Notes: a model not told the origin generated them from the sequence alone. 36,105 bases of DNA from CAYNWK01 sp964400875 (GCA_964400875.1 CAYNWK010000029.1:1-36105); one strand, 5' to 3'; shown: positions 1-8,417, counted from the stretch's first letter. Numbers and translations: made by a program.

Positions 1-78
1 GAAAAATCTGTTGAGGAAAAAGTTGAAGAAAATAAAGAAGTGAAGGAGGAGCAAGATGGCGATAAAAGCGAAAATTAA
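1..78 (+). CDS. C-terminal end of an unidentified Lys/Glu-rich protein (partial)
   Basis: An open frame enters from the left edge and stops at TAA 76-78, giving 25 residues that are almost all Lys, Glu, Val, Asn and Asp. Such charged tails are common at protein C-termini and do not identify a family. The DNA is strongly purine- and A-rich, unlike the rest of the window. It overlaps the next start codon (ATG 56) by 23 bases. It may be a real gene end or simply an open frame in low-complexity DNA. Confidence 0.3.
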   Translation, partial: EKSVEEKVEENKEVKEEQDGDKSEN

Positions 79-136
79 AGGAAAAAAGGCGCACAAAAAC
101 AAACCAAGTTCAAAAAAAAGCAAGGTGTGGTTCTGA
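56..136 (+). CDS. Short Lys-rich ORF, likely the original N-terminus of the next gene
   Basis: ATG 56 follows an excellent ribosome binding site (AAGGAGGAG at 43-51). It encodes 26 Lys-rich residues before TGA 134-136. The frame contains an A8 run at 112-119. Adding one A there would fuse this ORF to the downstream frame just before its conserved Gln-Gly-Val-Val and GKAQEKA segment. I infer that this is the true start of the 127-1428 protein, separated by a one-base slip. It is also possible that it is a spurious short ORF. Confidence 0.45.
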   Translation: MAIKAKIKGKKAHKNKPSSKKSKVWF

Positions 137-1428
137 TCGGCAAGGCCCAAGAAAAGGCGCTGGGCTACAAAGCACAGAAGAGCACCAAGGGCACTCGGGT
201 CTGGTTTAATTACAGCCGCCAGAGTTTGTTCGTCACCTATTACTACTTCTACATTTTGGATGCAGATTTCGGGTTGTTCTTTATCAAGGTGTGCACCTAC
301 TTTCCCTTTGACGTCAAGGTATGCTTCAACGGACATGAGTGGGCCAAACAGCAGTTGCGCCAAGAAGAGATTGGCTTCGAAGCCCTGAACAACGGCTTTC
401 TGTCCTGCGAGAACCCGGAGCGTTTGCAAGACCTTTGTCACCAACTGGATGCCGAGAAGATCCAGGCCCTTTTCGACCGCTGGGTCGAACAAATACCCTG
501 GCCGCTCTCGAAAGACCAGCGAGCGGCTGGTTATGCCCACCAACTGAGCATCTGGCAGTTGGAAGTCAGCCGCACCCAGGTCTTCCAAGACCCCGAGCAA
601 GGCTGGGCTCTGTTCGAAGCCTTGATCCGGGACAATCTCGACTTGGGTCGTCCGGACCGGGTCAGCCTGATCTTCGAGCGCAAGGTGACTAAAGCAACTC
701 CCAGCGAGTTCCACACCCGGGTGCTGCGGGAAGGTATTCAGCCGATTATCCGCATCAAGTACAAACACAGTGCCCTCAAACAGTACTTGAAAGACGGTCG
801 CGCCTTGCGCACTGAAATGGTTTTCAATAACACGTTGGACTTTGGCGTCCCGCGCGGCTTGAAAAACTTCCCCCGCCTGGTTGAGATGGGTACCCATTTC
901 AATGATCGCCTCTTGGAACAGGAGCAGATTAGCCAAGATTGTTTTTTATCCCTCCAGCAGATGCGTGAATTGAGCCAATCCACCCTGCGGGAAGATGGAC
1001 AACGTGCTTCGGCCTTGCGCTTCGCCGATCCACGCCTCATGGCCGTTTTGGAAGTCCTGGCTTGCCATGCCTACATCCCCAAAGAAATCGGCAACCGCAG
1101 CTTGCGTGGTGCGGTGGCCCAACGCCTGGAGGGTGTACTGGATCGATATTCCAGCGCACAAATGACCTATGACTTGCGCCGACTGCGCTTGAAAGGATTG
1201 ATCGAACGCATTGGAAAATCCCATCGTTATCGGTTGACCGATCTGGGCATGAAAGTGGTCACTTTCTTCACCAAGTTGTATCACCGCCTGTTTGCTCCTG
1301 GTTTAGCTGCTTTGCTTCCTGATCAGCCTTTTCCTTCTGATCTGGCATATGCCCTCAATCAAGTGATGGAAGTTCTTCATTCTTGGACAGATCAGGCTTT
1401 CAGTTTGCCGGTTGCGAGCGAGATTTAA
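127..1428 (+). CDS. GKAQEKA-family protein of unknown function with C-terminal winged-helix-like region (5' end frameshifted)
   Basis: The 433-residue frame belongs to a widespread, often multicopy bacterial family that I recognise by VLIGKAQEKA near the N-terminus, a YYYFY...DFG..FIK segment, NGHEWAKQQ, an RASALRFADPR segment and a C-terminal MTYDLRRLRLKGLIERIG stretch. That last stretch (about residues 350-385) looks like a winged helix-turn-helix. The function is unknown; members are usually annotated hypothetical. The GTG at 127 lies inside the conserved block, so the usual N-terminus is missing from this frame, and the likely remainder sits in the 56-136 frame across an A8 tract. The gene ends just before a beta-helix gene that has lost its own 5' part, so it may be a mobile or repeated insertion. 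Confidence 0.75.
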   Translation: MVLIGKAQEKALGYKAQKSTKGTRVWFNYSRQSLFVTYYYFYILDADFGLFFIKVCTYFPFDVKVCFNGHEWAKQQLRQEEIGFEALNNGFLSCENPERLQDLCHQLDAEKIQALFDRWVEQIPWPLSKDQRAAGYAHQLSIWQLEVSRTQVFQDPEQGWALFEALIRDNLDLGRPDRVSLIFERKVTKATPSEFHTRVLREGIQPIIRIKYKHSALKQYLKDGRALRTEMVFNNTLDFGVPRGLKNFPRLVEMGTHFNDRLLEQEQISQDCFLSLQQMRELSQSTLREDGQRASALRFADPRLMAVLEVLACHAYIPKEIGNRSLRGAVAQRLEGVLDRYSSAQMTYDLRRLRLKGLIERIGKSHRYRLTDLGMKVVTFFTKLYHRLFAPGLAALLPDQPFPSDLAYALNQVMEVLHSWTDQAFSLPVASEI

Positions 1429-1465
1429 TCTTGCTCTGTTTGTAAAGAATTTGACCCGTCAAGGA

Positions 1466-2520
1466 GTTTAGGCATCGGCGCAGACGGCTTTTCCGATATG
1501 GGCAATGCAGGTTTCGGGGTTGGGGTATCTGCTGACGATAACATCATCGGCGGCCAGTTTTCACCCGGGCACCGCAATGTGATTTCGTGGAATAACATCG
1601 GCGTCACCTCGACTGGCGATAACAACACCATCCGCAATAATTTCGTCGGCACCACGGCGGACGGCATGGCTGCCGCCGGTAACTCTTATGCCGGCATCCA
1701 CGTTTCCGGGAACGACAACGTTGTCGGAGGTCCAGCATCGAACGCCGGTAACGTAATTAGCGGAAATGCTGACGGTGTCATGATAACAGGAGACGGCAAC
1801 CGCATCCAAGGAAACTATATCGGGGTTGCCCAGGATGCGATCACACCGTTGTCGAACACTTCCACCGGAATTTCGTTCTATGGCAGCGCGACCGGAAATT
1901 TAATCGGTGGTACGGGGGTTGGTGAAGGAAACATAATCGCTAACAACCTCGGCCGCGGCGTGCAGCTCTTCAGCCCAAGCGGGAATTTCCCTGTTCAAAA
2001 CGAGATCCGCGCCAACGTCATGCTCACAAACGCCGGACCAGGGATCGACCTGGGCGGTGGTGGCGTGAACCTTAACGATTCCGGTGACAGCGACAGTGGA
2101 GAGAACGAACTACAGAACTATCCGATCCTCTCTGTGGCATCAGGCAGCTACGTGGTGAACGGTGCACTGGACAGCCAAGCTAACACCGCTTTCACCGTGG
2201 ACATCTACCGCAACGACAGCTGCGATCCTACCGGCTATGGAGAAGGCCAGGAATACTTAATAACGCTGGTGACGACGAGCGATGGCGCCGGCCTGGCGAA
2301 TTTCGCAGTTGACCTGACCGGCATGGTAACCGCCGGCGACGTCATCACCACGACGGCTACCGACCCCCTGGGCAACACCTCCGAGTTCTCCAACTGCGTG
2401 ACCATCAGCGCCGCAGCGACGGCGACGCCCACACCGACCTACACATCCCCACCGCCGACGGTCACTCCGACACCAACCTCGACGCCCAGACCTACCCGCA
2501 CGCCAACCAGCGGTCCCTGA
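1466..2520 (+). pseudogene. 5'-truncated parallel beta-helix secreted protein
   Basis: The reading frame is open from 1429, but recognisable repeat sequence starts near 1466 (Gly-Ile-Gly-Ala-Asp-Gly); the first ATG is at 1498 and would give 340 residues. Asn/Gly-rich repeats of the type N-x-I-G-G...NVISGN...G-x-x-I-x-G-N-x-x-N-Y-I-G are typical of right-handed parallel beta-helix proteins, and at least five turns are visible. After them come a beta-sandwich-like region (about residues 210-305) and a Thr/Pro-rich tail of the kind common in Chloroflexota surface proteins. No signal peptide precedes the repeats, and the start lacks a convincing ribosome binding site. I read it as the C-terminal part of a secreted protein whose front was lost at the junction 1429-1465. 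Confidence 0.7.
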
Positions 2521-2581
2521 CCACCCGAATTCGATATTCTTGGACGCCAAATCCGAAAAACTCGCCAATGGAGAGAAAATC

Positions 2582-2626
2582 ATGTCCTATTACTTAGTCG
2601 AAGTTACGCGAAGGAGCAAATCATGA
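2582..2626 (+). CDS. Possible 14-codon leader peptide
   Basis: ATG 2582 lies 7 bases after GGAGAG and encodes 14 residues. Its TGA (2624-2626) overlaps the next ATG (2623) in an ATGA arrangement. That geometry suggests translational coupling to the 54-residue membrane protein, but so short a frame could be chance. Confidence 0.25.
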   Translation: MSYYLVEVTRRSKS

Positions 2627-2787
2627 GCGCATATCTGCCGTACCTGCTCGGAATCCTGGGGATGACCGGCTTCCTGGCTGTATGCGTTTTGCTGGGACGG
2701 CACAGCGATCCGGGGGAGGTCAAGCATCTGCTCGGCAGCGCGATGGCGCTGAAAGGCGGCCGCGGGTTAGCGGAGCGCAAGGATTGA
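2623..2787 (+). CDS. Small single-span membrane protein, unknown function
   Basis: ATG 2623 is preceded by AAGGAG at 2611-2616 and encodes 54 residues. Residues 4-24 form one hydrophobic segment (Tyr-Leu-Pro-Tyr-Leu-Leu-Gly-Ile-Leu...). The remaining tail is Gly/Lys/Arg-rich and hydrophilic, with a His-Ser-Asp-Pro-Gly-Glu stretch. I do not recognise a family. It lies between two beta-helix genes and 72 bases before the second, so it may belong to the same surface-protein transcript. The good ribosome binding site and proper membrane-helix pattern support it as a real gene. Confidence 0.5.
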   Translation: MSAYLPYLLGILGMTGFLAVCVLLGRHSDPGEVKHLLGSAMALKGGRGLAERKD

Positions 2788-2859
2788 GCATTAGGCGTGA
2801 AAGTCCGATCTTTAGAAGGCCACGCGTAGCCAATTAACTATTACGAGGAGGATTTATCC

Positions 2860-4512
2860 GTGTTACGTCCATCCATTCGTTTCTTCTACATGGGGTTTGC
2901 ATTGAGCCTGGGACTGGCGCTGGTCGGCGTGATCGGTATTGGGTTTGAAGTGGCCAGCGCAGCGGTCAACGCGCCGACTGCCACTTATACGGTCACCAAC
3001 ACCAACGATAGCGGGACCGGTTCCCTGCGAGAGGCGATCACGGCAGCGAACGCCAGCGTCAGCACCGACCTGATCGAGATCACCGCGCACGGCACGCTGC
3101 TGCTGCTCAGCCCGCTGCCGGTGATCACGGATAGGGTGACCATCCAGGGTCCTGGCGCCGGCTTGTTTGCCGTGGACGGGAACAACAGCTTTCGCGTCCT
3201 GGACATCTCCGCAGATGACGTCACCCTGGCCGATCTCACCATCCAACACGGCAGCGTGTCCGGCACCCTGGAGTATGGCGCCGGCATCCGCGCCACCGGG
3301 ATCCTCGAGCTGCAGCGCGTTGACGTGTTCAGCAACACGGCCCAGGGCCGCGGCGGAGGCCTGGATGCGACAGGCGGAACCACGATCGTAGAGGGGACTT
3401 TCGAGGACAACCACAGCACCAACGGCGTCGGCGGGGGGATGAGAGTACAAGGCCTCACGATCATCACCGGCACTGAATTCCTGGACAACGCTTCCCAGGG
3501 CGACGGCGGCGGAATTTTCGCTTTGGAAGAGATGATCGTGACCGATGCGCTCTTTCAGGGGAATACCTGCACGGCAGGGTCTTGTGACGGCGGCGGTCTG
3601 TTCAGCTTCAGCCATACGTACATTCAAAACACTCAGTTTTTGAGCAACACCGCCCAGGACCAGGGTGGCGCCGTAGAGGCCCCGGGCGTCCTGGACATCA
3701 ACGGCAGCCTGTTCCAGGGCAACCAGGCCGTGTTTGGGGTCGGCGGCGCGGTGTACGCCCAGAACGAAGTCCACATCCAGGACACGCAGTTCCTGAGCAA
3801 CTCGGCCAGGAGCTCCGGCGGTGGGTTGGACGCCTTTGCCGCCGCGGACCTGGTCGACGTGCTGTTCCAGGACAACCTGAGCACCTTGGGAAATGGCGGC
3901 GGGCTGAACGCTCAAGGCAGCCTGACCCTCAATCGCGTCTCCTTTGTCCGCAACACGGCCCTCGAAGGCGGCGGGTTAGCCCACACGTTGTATGGCGCCC
4001 TCCTGGTAAATTGTTTGTTCGTGGAAAACGTCGCCGCAAACTCGTCGGGGATGGCGATGCTGCTTGAATCGATCGACCCGGTCGATGTGCTCCACTTAAC
4101 CATCGCCGGAGCGACGCCCGCCGCCGGGACGGCGATCGAAGCCGCCGCAGGCTCAGCGGAGATCGCCAACACGATCATCACTAACCACCAGGTGGGCATC
4201 AACAACTCCGGCGCAAACGTACAGCAAGATTTCAACCTGTTCTTCGGAAACGGAGCGGACACCCAGGGCGTCGTCACCGGCGGCGCGAACAGCCTCACCG
4301 GCGATCCGGACTTTATCGATCCAACAGGCGATGACTATCACCTGGGGATGGGTTCGGCGGCGCTGAACGCAGGGACGAACGCCGGGGTCACCGCCGACTT
4401 CGACGGCGATACCCGCCCGCTGGGTCTCGGCTTTGACATCGGCTTCGACGAAGCCATCCCGGCGCCCGGCGCGGTCGTCAAATACCTGTATTTACCCCTG
4501 AGCGTTAAATAG
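2860..4512 (+). CDS. Secreted right-handed parallel beta-helix protein
   Basis: The GTG start at 2860 follows AGGAGGA (2845-2851). The 550-residue product begins with a signal peptide (hydrophobic residues about 10-33, ending Ala-Ser-Ala). A TVTNTNDSGTGSLREAI segment at about 43-59 is the CSLREA-like entry typical of beta-helix surface proteins. About residues 90-480 hold many turns of the form N-T-A-x-x-x-G-G-G-(L/I) and F-x-x-N, a classic right-handed beta-helix. An Asp-rich stretch follows near the end (DFDGDTRPLG). The last ten residues are KYLYLPLSVK, a Tyr-Leu-Pro-Leu ending seen in many Chloroflexota exported proteins. It is probably a cell-surface or extracellular protein; the ligand is unknown. 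Confidence 0.85.
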   Translation: MLRPSIRFFYMGFALSLGLALVGVIGIGFEVASAAVNAPTATYTVTNTNDSGTGSLREAITAANASVSTDLIEITAHGTLLLLSPLPVITDRVTIQGPGAGLFAVDGNNSFRVLDISADDVTLADLTIQHGSVSGTLEYGAGIRATGILELQRVDVFSNTAQGRGGGLDATGGTTIVEGTFEDNHSTNGVGGGMRVQGLTIITGTEFLDNASQGDGGGIFALEEMIVTDALFQGNTCTAGSCDGGGLFSFSHTYIQNTQFLSNTAQDQGGAVEAPGVLDINGSLFQGNQAVFGVGGAVYAQNEVHIQDTQFLSNSARSSGGGLDAFAAADLVDVLFQDNLSTLGNGGGLNAQGSLTLNRVSFVRNTALEGGGLAHTLYGALLVNCLFVENVAANSSGMAMLLESIDPVDVLHLTIAGATPAAGTAIEAAAGSAEIANTIITNHQVGINNSGANVQQDFNLFFGNGADTQGVVTGGANSLTGDPDFIDPTGDDYHLGMGSAALNAGTNAGVTADFDGDTRPLGLGFDIGFDEAIPAPGAVVKYLYLPLSVK

Positions 4513-4531
4513 GAAAGCGTGAGAGAGTGAA

Positions 4532-6301
4532 ATGAATCCAAACAAGCATCTTCGTAATTTAGTCATCGCCGTTCTGGCGCTCTGGTTGGCGGGTAAGCCA
4601 GTTGCCATCCGGGCGGCTGACCAGCCAGAGCAATCCGCTCTACAAAACTACTTCCTGCCGATCGTCACCAACGGAAGCGCGGGCGGGACTTCAAGCACGC
4701 TGGAAAACGGCGGGACGGTGGAAGGCCCGAACGGCGTGGGCGTCGGCGCGCTCGCCGATACGCTCGATGCGCCGATCCAGGTTTCAATCGCTGCAACGGC
4801 CTCTCCAGGGACGGCAGTGCCCGCTCCGGCGCAGGTGGTAGGCGGTTTCTACCAGATCGCCGCTGGCGATAATGTTTTCGTCTCGACCGAGAGCCCTCTC
4901 CTGCTGGCCTTTCCAGTGCCGGCCGGCGCTGACAGCGACCATCTGGCGCTGGCTGTGCTCCAGGCGGGTGAGGACATTGCCGACGCCGATATGGGGATAG
5001 AAGCCTGGACTTTCCTGGAGGGAATGGTTGATCCTGGCAGGGGTCTTTTCCTGACCACCATCTCAGGCTTGAAACAAGATGGAGTTAACTTCACGTTGGT
5101 CGAGCATCCCGACTTCGAATCCCCACCCAACAGCGGCTCCCCGGCCAACGGCATACGCTCGCCACAGTTTGACCAATTCACAGCGCATTGTCTCAATTTT
5201 ACCAACCCCTCCGATTGCAGCGCTGCCACCGAGAATGTGGTCGGCGGTTTTTTGAGCGACGTTTACGCCCACATCCAAACGGTGCACGGCTTTAAGGACC
5301 CGCGCTTACGTTATATGGATGAAACCCTGGCGTTCGACCCGCATTCTTACAATTATCTGGGATATTCCGTTTACCTCGAGCCGTATAACTACGGTTATTG
5401 TGTCGGACTCAGCGGTTACTATGATCCCATGTCAGGACGCCTGGTTTTATGCTACAACCCGACCCAGGGTATCACCACGAACAGTTTATACATCCTGGTT
5501 CACGAGTTCTTCCATGCCACGCAGTACGCTTACCAGGAGACGTTAGCGGATTATGCTGATGGCAGCTTAGATGTGTGGGTGCTCGAAGGAATGGCGACCA
5601 GCGCGATGAAATCGTATTCGACGGACGAAATGCTTCGAACCGATCTCTTCGGCGGAATCCACGCCGTCGATATCCCCCTGGAATACAGCGGTGGAAAAAC
5701 CGATCTGGATGAATACCTGGCGCAAGATTTCTGGGTGTACTACGGGCAGCGCAACGGTCTCGGACTATCTTACCTGGAGCCGATCCTGGAACAGGGCGCT
5801 ACCTCGCAAGCGGTCGTCGATGTCCTGGGAAACGGCGAAGTTTTGGACGTTTACTGGGACTGGGTGAAGAATCACGTCATGGAACCGGAGATCGACTACG
5901 AAGGCCTACTGGGCACGCCCTGCGAGCTGGAATCCCAGGCGGTCTTTCTGCCGGAGGATTTTAACTTTGAGGCAGGCGTCAACGTCACCTACCCGGTCGT
6001 GGTTGATCCGCTCTCTTCGCTCGTGATCAAAATCAACTGGGATAAGGAATATGATTTCGCGACCGCCGCTGTATCCCTTGGAATCGGTGAGCCGCCGGAA
6101 GCGGATCTGGCACTGCGCTATAAATTCTACGTTGATGGAGAACCAAACTGTGAGACGGTCCCAGACCGGTACCGGACCTTCCTGGATATCGATCCGGCCG
6201 AAGATTATTACGCCGTCATCAGCAACGTCGATCACGATAACAGTTATTCTTACCTTCTGAGGATCTTCGAATACTATCCAAGTTCGCTCTCCGAGCCGTA
6301 A
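4532..6301 (+). CDS. Secreted zincin-type metalloprotease-like protein
   Basis: The 589-residue protein starts at ATG 4532, 19 bases after the beta-helix gene, with only a weak GAGAGAG ribosome binding site. A signal peptide (hydrophobic residues about 9-20, then Ala-Ala) precedes a Tyr-Phe-Leu-Pro-Ile-Val segment at 40-45. The catalytic signature is HEFFH at 324-328, with a candidate third zinc ligand Glu352 in VLEGMA, which is gluzincin-like spacing. Paired Cys residues and a C-terminal beta-rich region (about 470-589, possibly a pre-peptidase-like domain) suggest an extracellular enzyme. Its place beside beta-helix genes fits a surface-protein cluster. The family assignment rests on the motif; the substrate is unknown. 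Confidence 0.7.
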   Translation: MNPNKHLRNLVIAVLALWLAGKPVAIRAADQPEQSALQNYFLPIVTNGSAGGTSSTLENGGTVEGPNGVGVGALADTLDAPIQVSIAATASPGTAVPAPAQVVGGFYQIAAGDNVFVSTESPLLLAFPVPAGADSDHLALAVLQAGEDIADADMGIEAWTFLEGMVDPGRGLFLTTISGLKQDGVNFTLVEHPDFESPPNSGSPANGIRSPQFDQFTAHCLNFTNPSDCSAATENVVGGFLSDVYAHIQTVHGFKDPRLRYMDETLAFDPHSYNYLGYSVYLEPYNYGYCVGLSGYYDPMSGRLVLCYNPTQGITTNSLYILVHEFFHATQYAYQETLADYADGSLDVWVLEGMATSAMKSYSTDEMLRTDLFGGIHAVDIPLEYSGGKTDLDEYLAQDFWVYYGQRNGLGLSYLEPILEQGATSQAVVDVLGNGEVLDVYWDWVKNHVMEPEIDYEGLLGTPCELESQAVFLPEDFNFEAGVNVTYPVVVDPLSSLVIKINWDKEYDFATAAVSLGIGEPPEADLALRYKFYVDGEPNCETVPDRYRTFLDIDPAEDYYAVISNVDHDNSYSYLLRIFEYYPSSLSEP

Positions 6302-6334
6302 GTGGAACCCAGGCGATTGCCCTACTCTTTAGCC

Positions 6335-6362
6335 TTGCGCCTGTGTGGACAGCTTTTATAAT
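6335..6362 (+). promoter_or_regulatory. Promoter giving a probable leaderless mRNA for the acetyltransferase
   Basis: TTGCGC (6335-6340), a 16-base spacer and a perfect TATAAT (6357-6362) lie directly before the gene. Only six bases separate TATAAT from ATG 6369, so transcription should begin at or next to the start codon. The same layout recurs at 6965-6992. Confidence 0.7.
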
Positions 6363-6368
6363 GGAGTG

Positions 6369-6929
6369 ATGGATGATCAAGATAACCCAAAAACCCCCGG
6401 CGCCTACCCCAGCGATTGGGTGGAGCAAATTCGCCTGGACGACGGCCTGGAGGTATTGATCCGGCCAATCCGGCCGGAGGATGCAAAAGGCCTTAAGGAA
6501 GGCTTCAAGCGCTTGTCCCCGCAGAGCATCTACCTGCGCTTTCTTCGCCCGGTCAACCAACTGGCGGAAGAAGAGGCGCAAGATTTAGCCACCCTGGATT
6601 ACCGCTCCCAGATGGCCTTCGTCGCCTGTCGAGTGGAGGACGGCAAAGATATCATCATCGGCGTCTCTCGCTACGCTGTCCTGGGTGCCGCCCAGCCGGA
6701 GATTGTCGAATGCGCCGTCATCGTTGGCGATGAATTCCAGGGGCGCGGGCTCGGATCCATCTTGCTGGACCGCTTGATCCGCTACGGCCGGGCTCACGGC
6801 GTGACCACCATCCAGGCGATCACCCATTTGACCAACCAGCCGATCATGCACTTCATCGAACAGAGCAAATTTTCCGTTGAGAAGACCTTGATCGAACCCG
6901 GCGTGTGGGAGTTCCGCATGCAGATCTGA
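6369..6929 (+). CDS. GNAT acetyltransferase resembling the Pat/YfiQ catalytic domain
   Basis: The 186-residue product is a single GNAT domain. IRPIRPEDAKGL at 31-42 and RLSPQSIYLRFL at 48-59 resemble the acetyltransferase domain of protein lysine acetyltransferases of the Pat/YfiQ group. Acetyl-CoA-binding motif A is QGRGLGS at 124-130. The large CoA-ligase-like domain of YfiQ and the cyclic-nucleotide domain of mycobacterial Pat are both absent, so this is a stand-alone enzyme. ATG 6369 is chosen because TATAAT lies six bases upstream; an earlier in-frame start would fall within the promoter. By analogy it may acetylate lysines of metabolic enzymes, but the substrate cannot be read from the sequence. 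Confidence 0.8.
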   Translation: MDDQDNPKTPGAYPSDWVEQIRLDDGLEVLIRPIRPEDAKGLKEGFKRLSPQSIYLRFLRPVNQLAEEEAQDLATLDYRSQMAFVACRVEDGKDIIIGVSRYAVLGAAQPEIVECAVIVGDEFQGRGLGSILLDRLIRYGRAHGVTTIQAITHLTNQPIMHFIEQSKFSVEKTLIEPGVWEFRMQI

Positions 6930-6964
6930 GCAGGCTGCTGAGTAGGTTTCAGAACAGTCGCTCT

Positions 6965-6992
6965 TTGCCTCCCAGTCCGCCGCGCTTATAAT
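6965..6992 (+). promoter_or_regulatory. Promoter giving a probable leaderless mRNA for rarA
   Basis: TTGCCT (6965-6970), a 16-base spacer and TATAAT (6987-6992), then six G-rich bases to ATG 6999. The geometry is identical to the promoter at 6335-6362. No usable ribosome binding site fits between the expected start point and the ATG. Confidence 0.7.
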
Positions 6993-6998
6993 GGGGGG

Positions 6999-8417
6999 AT
7001 GAAAGACCTTTTCGACCATTCCTTAGAACAACGGCTGCAAACCGAAGCGCCGCTGGCGGCGCGCATGCGCCCGCGTACCCTGGACGAGTTCGTCGGGCAG
7101 GAGGAGATCGTCGGTGAGGGCCGCCTGCTGCGCCGGGCGATCCAGGCTGACCGGCTGTTCTCTTCGATCATCCTGTGGGGCCCCCCGGGAACTGGCAAAA
7201 CCACCCTGGCGATGGTGATCGCCAACCAGACCAAGTCCCACTTCGAGACGCTCTCGGCGGTGATGGCCGGCAAGGCCGAACTGCGCAAGGTGATCGAGGC
7301 CGCCCTGGAAAGGCGCAAGCTGTACCAGAACAAAACGATCCTGTTCGTGGATGAGGTTCACCGCTGGAACAAGGCGCAACAAGACGCCTTGCTGCCCCAC
7401 GTAGAGAACGGCACCGTGACCCTGATCGGCGCAACCACCGAGAACCCCTATTTTGAAGTCATCGGCGCGCTGGTCTCCCGCTCGCGCGTCTTCCAACTGC
7501 GCCCGCTGGAAGACGCGGACATGCGCGTCATTTTGGATCGCGCTTTAAAGGATAAGCAGCGCGGCTACGGGCTGCAAAACATCGAGATCGATGCAGCCGC
7601 CATGGAGCACCTGGTGCGGGTGGCCGGCGGCGACGCCCGCAACGCGCTCAACGCCCTGGAGCTGGCGGTCGAGAGCACCCCCGGCGGTGAGGCTGGGACC
7701 ACCCACATCACCCTGAACGTGGCCCAGGAATCGATCCAGCGCCGCGCCGTGCTGTACGACAAGGATGGCGACGCCCATTACGACACCATCTCGGCCTTCA
7801 TCAAGTCCGTGCGCGGCTCCGACCCCGATGCGGCCCTGTACTGGCTGGCGAAGATGCTGTACGCCGGCGAAGATCCCCGTTTCATCCTGCGCCGGCTGAT
7901 CATCCTGGCCGGGGAGGACATCGGCCTGGGCGACCCGCTAGGGCTGGTCGTAGCCAGCGCCGCCGCGCAGGCTTTCGATTACATTGGCCTGCCGGAAGGC
8001 ATCTACCCCATCGTCGAGGCCACCCTGTACCTGGCGACCGCGCCGAAGTCCAACACCGCCGGCGCGTACTTCAAGGCCTTCCAGAAGATCGAAGATGACG
8101 GCATCGTCGAGGTCCCCGACCACCTCAAGGACAGCAACCGGGACGCCAAAGCGCTGGGCCACGGGGTGGACTACCAGTATCCGCACAGCCAACCCGACCA
8201 CTTCCTGCCGCAGCAGTACCTGCCCAGGCCCCTCTTAGGGACTTATTTCTACCAGCCCTCCGAGCAAGGCTACGAAGCCCAGGTCGTCGATCGCCTGGAT
8301 CGCTGGCGCGAAGCGCAGCGCAAAGCGCTGGGCATCAGCAGGACCGAAGCGATCCCCGACTTGCCCGAGCAGATCATCGACGAGATCAAGCACAAACACA
8401 AAGCGGGGGGGAGGTAA
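6999..8417 (+). CDS. rarA: Replication-associated recombination protein A (RarA/MgsA), AAA+ ATPase
   Basis: This 472-residue AAA+ ATPase acts in the cytoplasm at stalled or damaged replication forks; RarA is related to the clamp-loader and RuvB ATPases. Walker A is GPPGTGKTT at 61-69. Walker B is LFVDEVHRWNKAQQDALLP, close to the RarA consensus with Trp where Phe is common. GATTENPYFEV is the sensor-1 region. The C-terminal half has the tetramerisation and MgsA-type helical segments, including GEDIGLGDP and DYQYPHSQP. Length and motif order match full-length RarA. Four bases separate it from the phosphomutase gene, so the two are probably cotranscribed from the leaderless promoter. Confidence 0.95.
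   Translation: MKDLFDHSLEQRLQTEAPLAARMRPRTLDEFVGQEEIVGEGRLLRRAIQADRLFSSIILWGPPGTGKTTLAMVIANQTKSHFETLSAVMAGKAELRKVIEAALERRKLYQNKTILFVDEVHRWNKAQQDALLPHVENGTVTLIGATTENPYFEVIGALVSRSRVFQLRPLEDADMRVILDRALKDKQRGYGLQNIEIDAAAMEHLVRVAGGDARNALNALELAVESTPGGEAGTTHITLNVAQESIQRRAVLYDKDGDAHYDTISAFIKSVRGSDPDAALYWLAKMLYAGEDPRFILRRLIILAGEDIGLGDPLGLVVASAAAQAFDYIGLPEGIYPIVEATLYLATAPKSNTAGAYFKAFQKIEDDGIVEVPDHLKDSNRDAKALGHGVDYQYPHSQPDHFLPQQYLPRPLLGTYFYQPSEQGYEAQVVDRLDRWREAQRKALGISRTEAIPDLPEQIIDEIKHKHKAGGR

Noticed and set aside
2863..3915. Long minus-strand frames opposite the beta-helix gene
   Set aside because: They lie inside a clearly real gene with signal peptide, repeats and ribosome binding site, and have no recognisable motifs; long antisense frames are common in GC-rich repeats.
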